The notes under the pieces are model-generated. The model was not told where the DNA came from and made no database searches. It was given only the letters and a program-made list of their open reading frames with translations. The translations under genes and the position numbers were made by a program. A DNA stretch of 64,000 nucleotides from positions 1 to 64,000 of the forward strand of contig CAIKVZ010000164.1 of assembly GCA_903830985.1 (NCBI GenBank), read 5' to 3'. This DNA is from an uncultured beta proteobacterium. GTDB lineage: Bacteria > Pseudomonadota > Gammaproteobacteria > Burkholderiales > Burkholderiaceae_C. Positions 43,652 to 53,359 of the stretch are shown here, in pieces (positions within the stretch are counted from its first letter, which is position 1; each line of letters opens with the position of its first letter).

Positions 43652-44821
43652 TCAGGCTGCGCGCAGGCAGTCGACGATCTTCAGGCGCCCGGCTCTCCAG
43701 GCCGGAATGAAGCCGCCTAAAAAACCCATGGCCAGGGCAAACAACAGGGTTTGCAGGGCGATGGCGGGCGTGAGCTTGAACTGGAAAGCGAGTTCACTGA
43801 AGGTCTGGAAATTGGTGGTGGAAATGTCCACAGCCTGCATCCAGGACGCGGCAAACAGGCCCATCACGCCGCCCACCAGCGACAGCAGCAGCGACTCCAG
43901 CAAAAACGCCAGCAGCACGGCGCTGCGCCGAAAACCCAGGGCGCGCAAGGTGCCGATTTCGCCCACGCGCTGGGCCACGGCGGCAAACATGGTGATCATG
44001 GCGCCGACCACGGCGCCGATGGAAAAGATCACCGACAGGCTCAGCCCCAGGATGCGGATGAAGGTGGCCAGCGCCTCGCTTTGTTCGGCGTAGAACTGCA
44101 CCTCGGGCTTGGTGTCGAGCTGCAGGCGCGGGTCCGCGTCGACCGCGGCCTTCAGCGGCGCGAAGGCCGCCACGTCGGCCAGGCGCAGCACCACGGTGGA
44201 ATAGGCGTTGCGCCGAAAGGCCGCCATCATCTGATCGGCGTCGCCCCAGAGCTCGCTGTCAAAACCGGTCTTGCCAGAATCGAACACGCCCACCACCTGC
44301 CAGTCACGCTGCGCGAAATGCAGGGTCTCGCCCAGGCCTGTGCCGCGAAAACCGCTGGCCACGGACTTGCCCGCAATGATCTCCGAGGTGCCGGGTCGGA
44401 ACATGCGGCCCTGCACGATCTGCAGCTGCGGGCGCAGCTCCAGGCCCAGGGCCGAACTGCCGCGCACCGTGACGTTGCTCGGCTTGCCGTTGCTGCGCTT
44501 GGGCAGGTTGTTCAGCACCACCGACTCCTTGCTCACCAGCTTTTGCCCGGCGCCATTGGTGGCGATGCCGGCCAGGCTCTGGACGATGGCGGCCTGCTCG
44601 CGTGTGATGCCGGAGTTGATCTCGGCGCCTGCGCCCTTGCGCAACAGCAGCGCGTTGTCCGGCTGGCCCGTGGCCACCAGGGTGGCGCGTATGCCCTCGC
44701 CCATCATCAGCACGGTGGCAAAGACGAACACCACCAGCGCCATGCCCAGGGCCGTGAGCAAGGTGGTAACGCGGCGCACCCACAGGTTGCGCGCGATGTA
44801 GGACAGCGGCAGCGGCTTCAA
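43652..44821 (-). CDS. FtsX-like ABC permease, second of a pair
   Basis: 389-aa MacB/LolC-type permease with one N-terminal helix, a large periplasmic domain (about 45-265) and three C-terminal helices, including IGTLRALGFRRSAVLLAFLLE and PAWRAGRLKIVDCLRA. The probable start is a TTG overlapping the preceding permease stop (TTGA), so synthesis would be coupled to that gene; no better ATG exists. The pair probably forms a heterodimer with the LolD-like ATPase below and the adaptor. Confidence 0.88.
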   Translation of the reverse strand: MKPLPLSYIARNLWVRRVTTLLTALGMALVVFVFATVLMMGEGIRATLVATGQPDNALLLRKGAGAEINSGITREQAAIVQSLAGIATNGAGQKLVSKESVVLNNLPKRSNGKPSNVTVRGSSALGLELRPQLQIVQGRMFRPGTSEIIAGKSVASGFRGTGLGETLHFAQRDWQVVGVFDSGKTGFDSELWGDADQMMAAFRRNAYSTVVLRLADVAAFAPLKAAVDADPRLQLDTKPEVQFYAEQSEALATFIRILGLSLSVIFSIGAVVGAMITMFAAVAQRVGEIGTLRALGFRRSAVLLAFLLESLLLSLVGGVMGLFAASWMQAVDISTTNFQTFSELAFQFKLTPAIALQTLLFALAMGFLGGFIPAWRAGRLKIVDCLRAA

Positions 44822-45978
44822 GCGACGTGCCTCAGGCCGTTGACGATGTTGATGCGGCTCATCTTCCAGGCCGGCCAGGCGGCGGCCACCAAGCCCACCA
44901 CCACACTGGCCACCAGCTGCAGCGCCATGGTCAGGTTGGACACCGCGAACGAGGGGAACAGGCTGCCCACGGATTGGCCGAAGGCTGCGGCCAGCGGCAG
45001 CGTCAGCGCGATCCCCAGACCACCGCCGAGCAGCGCAATCACCAGGCTCTCGCCGAACAGCAGCTGCACCACAAAGCGTGGCGGAAAGCCCAGGGCCTTG
45101 AGCGTGGCGTACTCGGCCAGGCGCTCGCGCGCCGTCATCATCATGGTGTTGGCCATCACCGCCATGATGATGACGACGATCACCAGGCTCACCGCACTGA
45201 TGGCCACCAGAATGGCCTCGCTCATGGCGACGAAGCTGAGCTGAAACGCCTTCTCGGTTTCGGTCAGGGTCTCGCCCAGCGAGTTCTTGAACAGCGCGTC
45301 GATGCGCTCGGAAATCAGCGGCGCGTTGTTCGGCTCGTTGATGCTGACGATGTACACGCCAACATAATCCGCGTTGCCGCGACCGGCGCGCTGGCGCAGC
45401 GACTCGGACAGGTATTTCCATTGCATCAACATCTGGGACTCGTCGGTCTTGGCGTCCACGCCGTCCCAGATACCGCGCAGGTTGAAAACCCAGGTGCCCG
45501 GAAAGATCGTGCCGCGCAGCGCAATCTGGTCGCCCACCTTCCAGCCATAGGTATTGGCCAGCTTGCGCCCCACCACGACGCCCTGGCGGTCCATGAGGAA
45601 GGCCTTCTTCTCCTCGTCCTTCAGGATGTATTCGGGATAGAGCGCGAGGTAGCTGGCGGGCTCCACCGCAAACTGCGGAAAGAAGTTGCGCTCGGTGATG
45701 TAGACGCCGCCAAACCAGTTGGACCAGCTCACCCCCGTCACGCCTTCGACGTTTTTCAGTCGCTCCGCGTAGTTCAGCGGCAAGGGGAAGGTCAGGGAGA
45801 TGGCGTTGCGCGTGATCAGGCGCGTGCTCGACGTGCCTTCGGCGCCCGCGTACCAGGCGTCGACGATGGTGCGCAGCAGGCCAAAGGCGCAGATCGCCAC
45901 CACCAGACCGACCATGGTCAGCAGGGTGCGCAGCCGATGGCGAAAGGCGTTCTTCAGCAGCAGGCGCAGAACGAACAT
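44818..45978 (-). CDS. FtsX-like ABC permease, first of a pair
   Basis: 386 aa with the MacB/LolC fold: N-terminal [21 protein letters not shown], a periplasmic domain (about 45-260), and C-terminal helices with [24 protein letters not shown] and [20 protein letters not shown]. It lies 9 bp after the ATPase gene and overlaps the second permease. A system of adaptor, ATPase and two mechanotransmission permeases suggests export of a periplasmic or lipid-like substrate. No TolC-like channel is nearby. Confidence 0.92.
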   Translation of the reverse strand: MFVLRLLLKNAFRHRLRTLLTMVGLVVAICAFGLLRTIVDAWYAGAEGTSSTRLITRNAISLTFPLPLNYAERLKNVEGVTGVSWSNWFGGVYITERNFFPQFAVEPASYLALYPEYILKDEEKKAFLMDRQGVVVGRKLANTYGWKVGDQIALRGTIFPGTWVFNLRGIWDGVDAKTDESQMLMQWKYLSESLRQRAGRGNADYVGVYIVSINEPNNAPLISERIDALFKNSLGETLTETEKAFQLSFVAMSEAILVAISAVSLVIVVIIMAVMANTMMMTARERLAEYATLKALGFPPRFVVQLLFGESLVIALLGGGLGIALTLPLAAAFGQSVGSLFPSFAVSNLTMALQLVASVVVGLVAAAWPAWKMSRINIVNGLRHVA

Positions 45979-45987
45979 GGGCCGGCT

Positions 45988-46691
<704 letters not shown>

Positions 46692-46695
<4 letters not shown>

Positions 46696-47900
46696 TTGGC
46701 CGACACCACGACCTGGCCACCGGCAACCAGCTTGTCCGGCGGTGACAGCACCAGTCTGTCACCCGATTTGAGGGCGCCGGTGATTTCCAGGCTGTCGCCA
46801 ATTTTGCGCCCCGTCGTGACGTCGACGGCTTCCACCACGTCGTCCTTGACGCGCAGCACCTGCTTCTTGCCGCCGCGCTCCAGCACCGCCTTGGGGTTCA
46901 CCGCCAGCAGTGGCTGCTGGTCGGCGTCGGTGGCGGGCTGCGACAGGATGGTCACCTTGGCGCTCATCTCGGGCAGGATGCGCTCATCGAGTTTCTCGAA
47001 GCGGATCTTGGTCATGACCGTGGCCTTGGCGCGGTCCACCGTGGGCACAATGCCGACCACGCTGCCGCGAAAGCGCATGGCGGGCAAGGCGTCGAGCGTG
47101 ATCTCCACCGGACTGCCGATCTTGGCCTTGGCCAGGTTGCTCTCCGAGACATCGGCCTCGACCTCGAGCGTGCGCATGTCGGCCATGGTGACCACCGCGC
47201 CCTGCGTGCCCGCCGCGCTGGAGAACGGCGTGATGATGTCGCCCACGTTGGCGTTCTTCACCAACACCACGCCGTCAAAGGGCGCGCGGATCTGGGTGAA
47301 GTCCAGGTTCACCTGCTGAACCTTGAGCTGGGCCTGGGCCACGGCCACGCCGGCCTGGGCCGACACCACGGCTGCCTTGGCCGAGTTGAAACGCGTGACC
47401 ACGGCGTCGACCGACTGCGGCGAGATGAAGCCCTGGGCCTGCAGACCCTGGCTGCGCTTGAGCTCGGCCTCGGCGTTGATGCGCTCGACCAGGGTCTGCG
47501 CGACACCGGCCTCGGCCTGGCGGATGCCGGCCTGCGCCTGCGCGATGGCGGCCTGCACGTCGCTGGCGTCGAGTCTGGCCAGCACCTCGCCCTGCTTCAC
47601 CTGGCTGCCCTCACGCACATTGAGCCACACCAGGCGCCCCGTGGCCTTGCTCGCCACCGCAGCGCGGCGCTGCGCCACCACATAGCCCGAGGCCGTGAGC
47701 TGGGCGTACTGCTGCGAGGGATAGGAGGTGAGCACGGAGGTCACCTGCACCTCGGTCTTGCCCGGGCGCAGGGCAAAGGCCAGTCCACCGAAGATGAACA
47801 CCGCGACGGCCACCCAGCGGCCCCAGTGCCGGGGCTTCTTCCCACCAGCAGTCCGGGTGATGCTGAGTTGCGCGATGGAGGGAGAAGTAGGCTCGGTCAT
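46692..47900 (-). CDS. Efflux periplasmic adaptor (HlyD/MacA-like)
   Basis: 402 aa. One N-terminal membrane anchor (about 27-45), then a split lipoyl domain ([29 protein letters not shown] and [23 protein letters not shown]), an Ala/Gln-rich hairpin (about 110-195), and beta-barrel and membrane-proximal domains ([21 protein letters not shown]). First gene of a four-gene operon with the ATPase and two permeases. Similar operons export macrolides, peptides or heme-related compounds; the substrate here is unknown. Confidence 0.92.
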
Positions 47901-47987
47901 GACGGATAGGCTCGCGGTGGCTGATCGTGGGAGGAAATGGTCAGCATCATGCCGACATTTTGGCTTGTCGCAGCCATTCGCGTTGGA

Positions 47988-48617
47988 TCACTGCTGCTGC
48001 GAAAAGGCCAGGCGCGCGGCCATGCCGACAAACACCACAGCCGCAACCCGGTTCAGCAGGCGCCGGGCACGCACGGATCGCTGAAAACCGGCACTGATGA
48101 GCGAGGCAAAGTAGTTGATGGCGCCGAACGAGACCAGCGTGGCCAGCACGAACAGGCCGCCCAGACAGGCCAGTTGCAGCGCCACCGAGCCACGCTCGGT
48201 CTGCACGAACTGCGGCAGGAAGGCCAGAAAGAAGAACACCACCTTGGGATTGGTCAGGTTCATGACAACGCCGCGCAGGTACATGGACAGCGGGCTCAGG
48301 GTCGACGCCGTTGCTGTCAATTTGTCGTCCACGGGCGCGCACCACACCTGCCATGCCAGGTAGCTCAGATACAGCGAGCCAATGACCTTGAGCACCGTGA
48401 AGGCGATGGCCGAGGCGGCGAAGACGGCGGCCAGCCCAAGCACCACGGCCAGGGTCTGCACCAGCAAACCGGTGCACAGTCCGAGCACGACGTACCAGCC
48501 CGCACGGCGCCCCCGGGTGGCGGACTGAATCAGCACAAAGATATTGTCCGGCCCTGGCGTCAGGCCCAGCAGCACGGCGACGGCGAAAAAAGCAAGGGCA
48601 TTGTCAAGGCTTGGCAT
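47988..48617 (-). CDS. LysE/RhtB-family amino-acid exporter
   Basis: 209-aa inner-membrane protein with about six helices and the family start LDNALAFFAVAVLLGLTPGPDNIFVL, followed by AYLAWQVW-like SYLAWQVWCAP and VVMNLTNPKVVFFFLAFLPQFV. Members export lysine, threonine, homoserine or similar compounds. The start ATG at 48617 is chosen by homology; a longer in-frame extension is not credible. It ends 87 bp before the adaptor gene. Confidence 0.9.
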   Translation of the reverse strand: MPSLDNALAFFAVAVLLGLTPGPDNIFVLIQSATRGRRAGWYVVLGLCTGLLVQTLAVVLGLAAVFAASAIAFTVLKVIGSLYLSYLAWQVWCAPVDDKLTATASTLSPLSMYLRGVVMNLTNPKVVFFFLAFLPQFVQTERGSVALQLACLGGLFVLATLVSFGAINYFASLISAGFQRSVRARRLLNRVAAVVFVGMAARLAFSQQQ

Positions 48618-48753
48618 GGCATGGGGGTTTCTTAGAAGGGAACGTCGGGCCACTGTAGCAGGCGCTGATTTCAGGCCCAACGCGGCCCCTTGAAGTCAAG
48701 ATGCACCACCTTGTCCAGCCAAGCCAGCAGGCTCAGCGGCAATGCCAGGGCAA

Positions 48754-48789
48754 GCCATAGCCATCGCCATCGCCATCGCCATCGCCATC
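48754..48789. repeat. GCCATC hexanucleotide tandem repeat
   Basis: Five perfect GCCATC units (48760-48789) preceded by one GCCATA. Because the unit is six bases, changes in copy number would not shift frame. On the minus strand it could encode alternating Arg-Trp or Met-Ala. It lies upstream of both divergent genes and could change promoter spacing. Confidence 0.8.
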
Positions 48790-48826
48790 GTCAAGACCCT
48801 ACAGCCGGCGCGACCGGCCAACCATG

Positions 48827-48856
48827 TTAACTTTTGACGAAATATGCCGATATACT
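48827..48856 (+). promoter_or_regulatory. Sigma-70-like promoter for the EXORDIUM-like gene
   Basis: TTAACT (48827-48832) and TATACT (48851-48856) are separated by 18 bp, in an AT-rich patch within otherwise GC-rich DNA and about 70 bp before the start codon. A TTGACG at 48834 is too close to the same -10 to be the partner. Confidence 0.45.
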
Positions 48857-48925
48857 GTTTTCACCGGTTTGCGGACCCGCTGCAAGCGCTGATTCAAAAA
48901 TTCAACCAAGCTCTTAAGGATGCAC

Positions 48926-50254
48926 ATGGGACAAACCAATAACTTGCGCACGGTGGTCGCAACGCTGGCGACGGCGCTGCTCTGTTGCATCACCCTGCCG
49001 TCATTCGCTGACGAGACTCCGGCAACCCAGTCCTACGACAACCCGCATCACTTTGGATCCGAGGGCAAGCCCCACGTGCTGCCATGGCGAACCCCGGAGT
49101 CTTTTGCCACCCAGGGGGCTGCCTTGACCGGCTCGCCGCTGACCTACTATGGCGGGCGTGTGGTCAGCAATATGCAGGTCATCCAGGTGCTGTGGGGAAC
49201 CGGCTCTTACCTGCCAGGGGTGAGCGCCACCGCAGCGCCCAGCCTTGCCAGCTTCTACCAGCAGGCACTGAACAGCAGCTATGTCGACTGGCTGGCGGAA
49301 TACAACACCGTGGGATTGAATTCACCGACGTCCAACCAGACCATCGGCCGTGGCAGTTTCCTCCGACAGATCGCCGTGACGCCGTCTGCTGCGGCCGCTG
49401 GTGCGACCATCAACGACAGCGCCATCCAGACCGAACTGACGGCCCAGATTGCGGCTGGCATCCTGCCGGCGCCGCAACTGGATGCGAACGGCAAATCGAA
49501 TACCTTTTACGCCATCTTCTTTCCGCACGGCAAGAAGATCGTGCAAGGCACCTCCACCTCCTGCCAGACCGGTGGTTTTTGCGCCTACCACGGGACGGTC
49601 GCCGGCACCACCGCCTTCAAGGAACTGCTGTACGGCGTGCACCCCGACATGCAGGCCGGCTCGGGCTGCGATGTCGGCTGCGGCGGATCGACCAGCCTCT
49701 TTGCCAATCAGACATCGGTGGCTTCGCATGAGATGGTAGAGACCATGACCGATGCCGAGGTCGGCATCGCCACCACCTACGCCCCGCCATTGGCCTGGTA
49801 CAACACCACCAAGGGCGAAATTGGCGACATCTGCAACGGCCAGCAGGGGAGCTTTGTCGGCACCGACGGCATCACCTATACCGTGCAGAAGGAATGGTCC
49901 AACCTGGCCAATGCCTGCGTCGTGAACAACGTCATCGTCCCGAGCTCCGACTTCGCTTTGGTGGTGTCGCCGACGACCGTGACGATGAAGGTGGGCGCTT
50001 CTGCCTCCACCACGGTGACTCTGGCTGACCTGGGAACAGCGGCGGTCTCGGTCAAACTCGTTGCCTCTGGTCTGCCCAGCAACATGACTGCGACCTTCAG
50101 CCCATCGACGGCGGCAGTCTCCACCACCGGCGGCAGTTCCAGCCTGGCACTGAAATCCAGCAGCAAGACGCCGAAGGGCAGCTACACGGTCACCATCACC
50201 GGTACAGCAGGGTCATTCAAGCATTCGACGACGCTGCTGGTAACCGTGCAATAA
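48926..50254 (+). CDS. Secreted EXORDIUM-like / putative metallopeptidase protein
   Basis: 442 aa with a signal peptide (cleavage after SFADE near residue 28). The central domain has LTYYGGRVVSNMQVIQVLWG, the cysteine cluster TSCQTGGFCAYHG and GSGCDVGCGG, and SVASHEMVETMTDAEVG, an HExxE-T-D segment like that of plant EXORDIUM/phosphate-induced proteins and some zinc proteases. Residues from about 345 form an Ig-like beta domain. The second ATG at 48926 has AAGG 6 nt upstream. Folded, disulfide-bearing and secreted, it is a plausible T2SS substrate, but this is inference and activity is unproven. Confidence 0.65.
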   Translation: MGQTNNLRTVVATLATALLCCITLPSFADETPATQSYDNPHHFGSEGKPHVLPWRTPESFATQGAALTGSPLTYYGGRVVSNMQVIQVLWGTGSYLPGVSATAAPSLASFYQQALNSSYVDWLAEYNTVGLNSPTSNQTIGRGSFLRQIAVTPSAAAAGATINDSAIQTELTAQIAAGILPAPQLDANGKSNTFYAIFFPHGKKIVQGTSTSCQTGGFCAYHGTVAGTTAFKELLYGVHPDMQAGSGCDVGCGGSTSLFANQTSVASHEMVETMTDAEVGIATTYAPPLAWYNTTKGEIGDICNGQQGSFVGTDGITYTVQKEWSNLANACVVNNVIVPSSDFALVVSPTTVTMKVGASASTTVTLADLGTAAVSVKLVASGLPSNMTATFSPSTAAVSTTGGSSSLALKSSSKTPKGSYTVTITGTAGSFKHSTTLLVTVQ

Positions 50255-50267
50255 GGAAGGGGCGGAC

Positions 50268-50666
50268 GTGCTGCGAATCGGGCTGGCCTCGGCCACGCCA
50301 TCATGCAAGAGGCGGCTCGCCGCGGCGCTGCTGCTGACCTTTGCCTGCGGGGTTTCGGCCCAGCAGGACGGCATGGATTGCAACGCAGTTCGCAGCGCCT
50401 ATGCGGCCGCGTTGCAGCGGGCGCAGCGCTGCGAAGTCGGTGCGCTCAATGCCTGCGGAGCCGAGCGCCCGAGGGCGGTCGAAGACGCCTGCCGTTGCCC
50501 GGTGGCGGTGAATCCCACGCGCACCGCAGAACTCGATGAACTGCTGCAACGCTACAAGTCGCTGGCGTGCAGATCTGAGCCGCCCATGTGCAACCGGGCC
50601 TGTGTCAGCGCGGCCCGCCAATGCACCGCTATGGCCGGAGCACCGCCCAGTTGTACGGCGCCTTGA
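50268..50666 (+). CDS. Cysteine-rich secreted protein of unknown function
   Basis: 132 aa beginning at GTG (50268) after a strong AAGGAAGGGG site. A signal peptide (about 1-31, ending VSAQ) precedes a small mature protein with ten cysteines (for example DCNAVR, RCEVGALNACG, CRCPV, MCNRACVSAARQC), an even number that suggests five disulfides. Not a recognised toxin or inhibitor. It lies 13 bp after the EXORDIUM-like gene and is probably co-expressed, so the two may work together outside the cell. Confidence 0.65.
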   Translation: MLRIGLASATPSCKRRLAAALLLTFACGVSAQQDGMDCNAVRSAYAAALQRAQRCEVGALNACGAERPRAVEDACRCPVAVNPTRTAELDELLQRYKSLACRSEPPMCNRACVSAARQCTAMAGAPPSCTAP

Positions 50667-50724
50667 TGGCGTTTTAGCACCCGAGCCAATCTATCCGCAG
50701 GTAGGCGACCCGCTACCATGACGC

Positions 50725-52467
50725 ATGCCATTCACCGCCGCATTCCCCATCCGCAGCCAGGCTGACATCCTTCGCCTGGAAGAAACCCCGCTGGCGCAGG
50801 CGTACACGGCGCGCAGCACCTACGACATTTTTGTCAGCTCGGCCCAGGCTTTTGGCGGCAAGACCGCGCTGACTTTCCTGCGCAGCGCCGACCCCGACGA
50901 CGCAGCGCTGCGCTGGTCGTATGCCGAGTTGCTCGGCGGTATCCACCAGACCGCCAACCTGTTGCACCGGTTGGGCGTGAGGCCAGATGACGCCATCGGC
51001 GTGCTGTTGCCGGGCTGCCCGCAGTACCACCTGGCGCTGTGGGGCGGCGAAGCCGCCGGCATCGTGCAGCCGCTCAACCCCTTGCTGAGCGAAGAAAAAC
51101 TGGTGTCCCTGCTCAACGCTGGAAAGGCAAAGGTGCTGATCGCCTGGGGCGGCGAGGACGATGCCGGCATCTGGTCCAAGGCGATGCGCATCCGACTGCT
51201 GGTGCCCACCTTGAGCACCGTGCTGCGCGTGGCGCCTTTGATTGAAACCAGCCTGCCGCCCCTGCCCGACGGTGTATTGGACTTTGCGGCCGAATGCCGC
51301 GGCGAAGTCAGCGACACCCTCGTGAGCGGGCGCCGCATCGCACCGACCGACATCGCCGCCTACTTTCACACCGGCGGCACCACCGGCGCGCCCAAGCTGG
51401 CGCGCCACAGCCATGCGGCGCAGGTCTTCACGGCCTGGGCCTGCGTGCAGTTGCAGGGCACGCGCGCGGACGATGTGGTGCTCAATGGCTACCCGCTGTT
51501 TCATGTGGCGGGCGTGCTGCCGGGCGCACTGACTTCCTTTGCCGCAGGCTCCGAGGTGGTCATGCCCACCACGGCGCTGTTTCGCAACCGCGAGGTGATC
51601 GCCAACTACTGGCGCCTGGTGGAGCGTTACCGCGCCACCGTGGTATCAGCCGTGCCGACCGTGCTGGCGGCCCTGGCCAATGTGCCCGTGGGCCAGGCGG
51701 ACATTTCATCGCTGCGCTTTTGCCGCACCGGCGCGGCGCCGCTGTCGCCGGATCTGGCGACGCGTTTTGAGGCTCTGACTGGCGTGCATGTGCACGAAAG
51801 CCTGGGCATGACGGAAATGGCCGGCATTTCCACCATCACCCCGCCCGGGGTCAACGCCCCCGTGGGCTGCGTGGGGTTTCGCCTGCCGTACACGCAACTG
51901 CGCGTGGTGGCACTGGACGGCAGTGGCCAGCCGACCGACAGGCTCATGCCTGTGGGTGAGCCGGGCATGGTGATCTTCAAGTCGCCCAATCTGTTCTCGG
52001 GTTTCGTCGACCCCAGGGACAACGCGCACGCCTTCACGGCCGACGGCTGGCTGGCCACCGGTGACCTGGGCTGGCTGGACCACGAAGGGCGCCTGCACCT
52101 GAGCGGCCGCTCCAAGGACCTCATCATCCGCAGCGGGCACAACATCGACCCCAAGCTGATCGAGGACGCCATGGCCAGCCACCCGGCGGTACAGCACTGC
52201 GCCGCTGTCGGTGAACCCGATGCCTACGCCGGTGAGTTGCCGGTGCTGTTTGTCACGCTCAGGCCCGATGCGCAGGCCACGCAGGACGAGCTCCTGTACT
52301 GGGTGCGCGAGCGCGTCGACGATCCGGCAGCACGCCCCAAATCCGTGACCATTCTGCAGACCATGCCCATGACCCTGGTCGGCAAGGTATTCAAACCCGA
52401 ACTGCGCCAACTGGCGCAGAAGGCCAGGCAGGACAGCGTCGCAGCACTCCCACCCGCTTCGACCTGA
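50725..52467 (+). CDS. AMP-forming acyl-CoA synthetase
   Basis: 580-aa adenylating enzyme of the ANL superfamily. It has the phosphate-binding AYFHTGGTTGAPKLARHSH (A3 motif), the ESLGMTEMAG motif (A5), GWLATGDLGWLDHEGRLHLSGRSKD (A7-A8) and a C-terminal lysine in TLVGKVFKPEL (A10). The acid substrate cannot be predicted; medium- or long-chain or aryl acids are possible. No beta-oxidation genes lie beside it. A 70-bp gap separates it from the following bacteriohemerythrin gene. Confidence 0.92.
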   Translation: MPFTAAFPIRSQADILRLEETPLAQAYTARSTYDIFVSSAQAFGGKTALTFLRSADPDDAALRWSYAELLGGIHQTANLLHRLGVRPDDAIGVLLPGCPQYHLALWGGEAAGIVQPLNPLLSEEKLVSLLNAGKAKVLIAWGGEDDAGIWSKAMRIRLLVPTLSTVLRVAPLIETSLPPLPDGVLDFAAECRGEVSDTLVSGRRIAPTDIAAYFHTGGTTGAPKLARHSHAAQVFTAWACVQLQGTRADDVVLNGYPLFHVAGVLPGALTSFAAGSEVVMPTTALFRNREVIANYWRLVERYRATVVSAVPTVLAALANVPVGQADISSLRFCRTGAAPLSPDLATRFEALTGVHVHESLGMTEMAGISTITPPGVNAPVGCVGFRLPYTQLRVVALDGSGQPTDRLMPVGEPGMVIFKSPNLFSGFVDPRDNAHAFTADGWLATGDLGWLDHEGRLHLSGRSKDLIIRSGHNIDPKLIEDAMASHPAVQHCAAVGEPDAYAGELPVLFVTLRPDAQATQDELLYWVRERVDDPAARPKSVTILQTMPMTLVGKVFKPELRQLAQKARQDSVAALPPAST

Positions 52468-52536
52468 CCGATCCGGCCTCAAGTCACGGCTTCAGCTGCC
52501 GGTAAAATTATTCAAAAATATTCCGGGTGAAACGAT

Positions 52537-52953
52537 ATGACTCTGCAATGGCGCGAACAGCTGAGTGTCGGCAATGATCTGATCGATTCGGACCACCGGC
52601 AGCTGATTGAAATCATCAATCTGGCAGAAAGCAGCCTGCAGAGGATGAATGCCCCGGAGCTGACGAAAGCGCTGGAGCAGTTGTCCAAGTACGCAAAGCT
52701 GCACTTTGAGCGCGAGGAAAAAATTGCCGCCGCCGCGAAATATCCGGGTGTCGAGCATCTGCACATATCCCACGAAACCCTGCTTCAGGGCCTGGACGTG
52801 GTGGCACAGGAAATTGGCTCGGAGTGGAATGCCGCGGCGGCGGAACACTTCGGCAAGTTTTTGCGTGAATGGCTGGTCAACCATGTCATCAAGGAAGACA
52901 TGTTGATGAAACCCTGGCTGCAGAAACTTTCGCCCCGCTTTGAACCGCGCTGA
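52537..52953 (+). CDS. Bacteriohemerythrin
   Basis: 138-aa single-domain hemerythrin: NDLIDSDHRQL (His20), LHFEREE (His56 and Glu60), YPGVEHLHISH (His79 with His74 and His76 flanking the usual middle position), and VNHVIKED (His and Asp of helix 4). An oxygen-binding diiron site is therefore likely, with one ligand slightly displaced. No fused output domain. Cytoplasmic; possible role in oxygen sensing or delivery. The DNA before the start is unusually AT-rich (TAAAATTATTCAAAAATATTC). Compare the degenerate relative at 26.2 kb. Confidence 0.9.
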   Translation: MTLQWREQLSVGNDLIDSDHRQLIEIINLAESSLQRMNAPELTKALEQLSKYAKLHFEREEKIAAAAKYPGVEHLHISHETLLQGLDVVAQEIGSEWNAAAAEHFGKFLREWLVNHVIKEDMLMKPWLQKLSPRFEPR

Positions 52954-52967
52954 CTCGCCACCCGGGG

Positions 52968-53192
52968 CTACAGCACTGCGTCGCTGCCGGCCTGCTCGCT
53001 GGCGTCCAGCAGCAGAGCGCGGTTGGGCAGGCCGGTCAGGGTGTCGCAGTGGGCAAGCTGCTCCAGCAGGCGCTGCTTTTCCTCGAGTTGCTTGCGCAGG
53101 TTTTCGCGCTCGAGCAGGTTGCCACGTGCGCGGTTCAGCGTCACGCCAAGCCCCCGGTCCGCGCCCAGAGGCATGGCCCAGATCAGCGCCAC
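52968..53192 (-). pseudogene. Remnant of a GGDEF (diguanylate cyclase) gene
   Basis: Minus-strand frame of 75 codons ending TAG at 52968. It encodes a helical linker (LLERENLRKQLEEKQRLLEQL) and the first strand of a GGDEF domain, AHCDTLTGLPNRALLLD, the exact place where such domains begin, and then stops about 20 residues in. The GG[DE]EF active site is absent. It is therefore only the junction region of a diguanylate cyclase. In frame it extends a little upstream (RRAERITPVALIWAMP). Confidence 0.7.
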
Positions 53193-53269
53193 CGGAGTGA
53201 TGCGCTCGGCGCGTCGCCGGCTTCAGCCACCACGTCGAGGTCGGCCCCGCGCTCCAGCCGGCAGCGCAT
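53193..53269 (-). pseudogene. Remnant of a response-regulator receiver domain
   Basis: In another minus-strand frame, directly upstream of the GGDEF remnant, the DNA encodes MRCRLERGADLDVVAEAGDA, which matches the first helix and second strand of LuxR-type receiver domains (xxLxxxxDLxVVAEAGDxxEA). The frame then ends. The two fragments are too short to work and are in different frames, so two signalling genes were probably deleted and joined here. Confidence 0.5.
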
Positions 53270-53325
53270 GGTTGCGCTCCTGTTCCTGCTCTGTACTGTG
53301 CTGGCCTGTCGCATCATGTCAGATC

Positions 53326-53355
53326 CAGCCCAGCGGGGAACTGCACGCCGGGCTG
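53326..53355 (-). terminator. Hairpin downstream of the Ig-like lipoprotein gene
   Basis: Arms CAGCCCAGCG (53326-53335) and CGCCGGGCTG (53346-53355) form a 10-bp stem with one mismatch, 5 bp beyond the stop codon on the minus strand. There is no T run, so it may be a factor-dependent terminator or an mRNA-protecting hairpin at the end of the Tad operon. Confidence 0.45.
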
Positions 53356-53359
53356 TGCA

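Larger units (their letters stand above)
48618..48925. other. Intergenic region with a hexanucleotide repeat and promoter
   Basis: 308 bp between the divergent LysE-type gene and the EXORDIUM-like gene. It holds a GCCATC tandem repeat, a remnant-like frame beside it, and a promoter candidate for the right-hand gene. On the minus strand, between the repeat and about 48680, a frame reads as a short hydrophobic tail (LWLALPLSLLAWLDKVVHLD) but has no start codon, so a decayed small membrane protein is possible. Confidence 0.4.

Noticed and set aside
48690-48790. A small gene encoding (Arg-Trp)n followed by a hydrophobic helix.
   Set aside because: The frame has no start codon after the preceding stop; kept only as a note in the intergenic entry.
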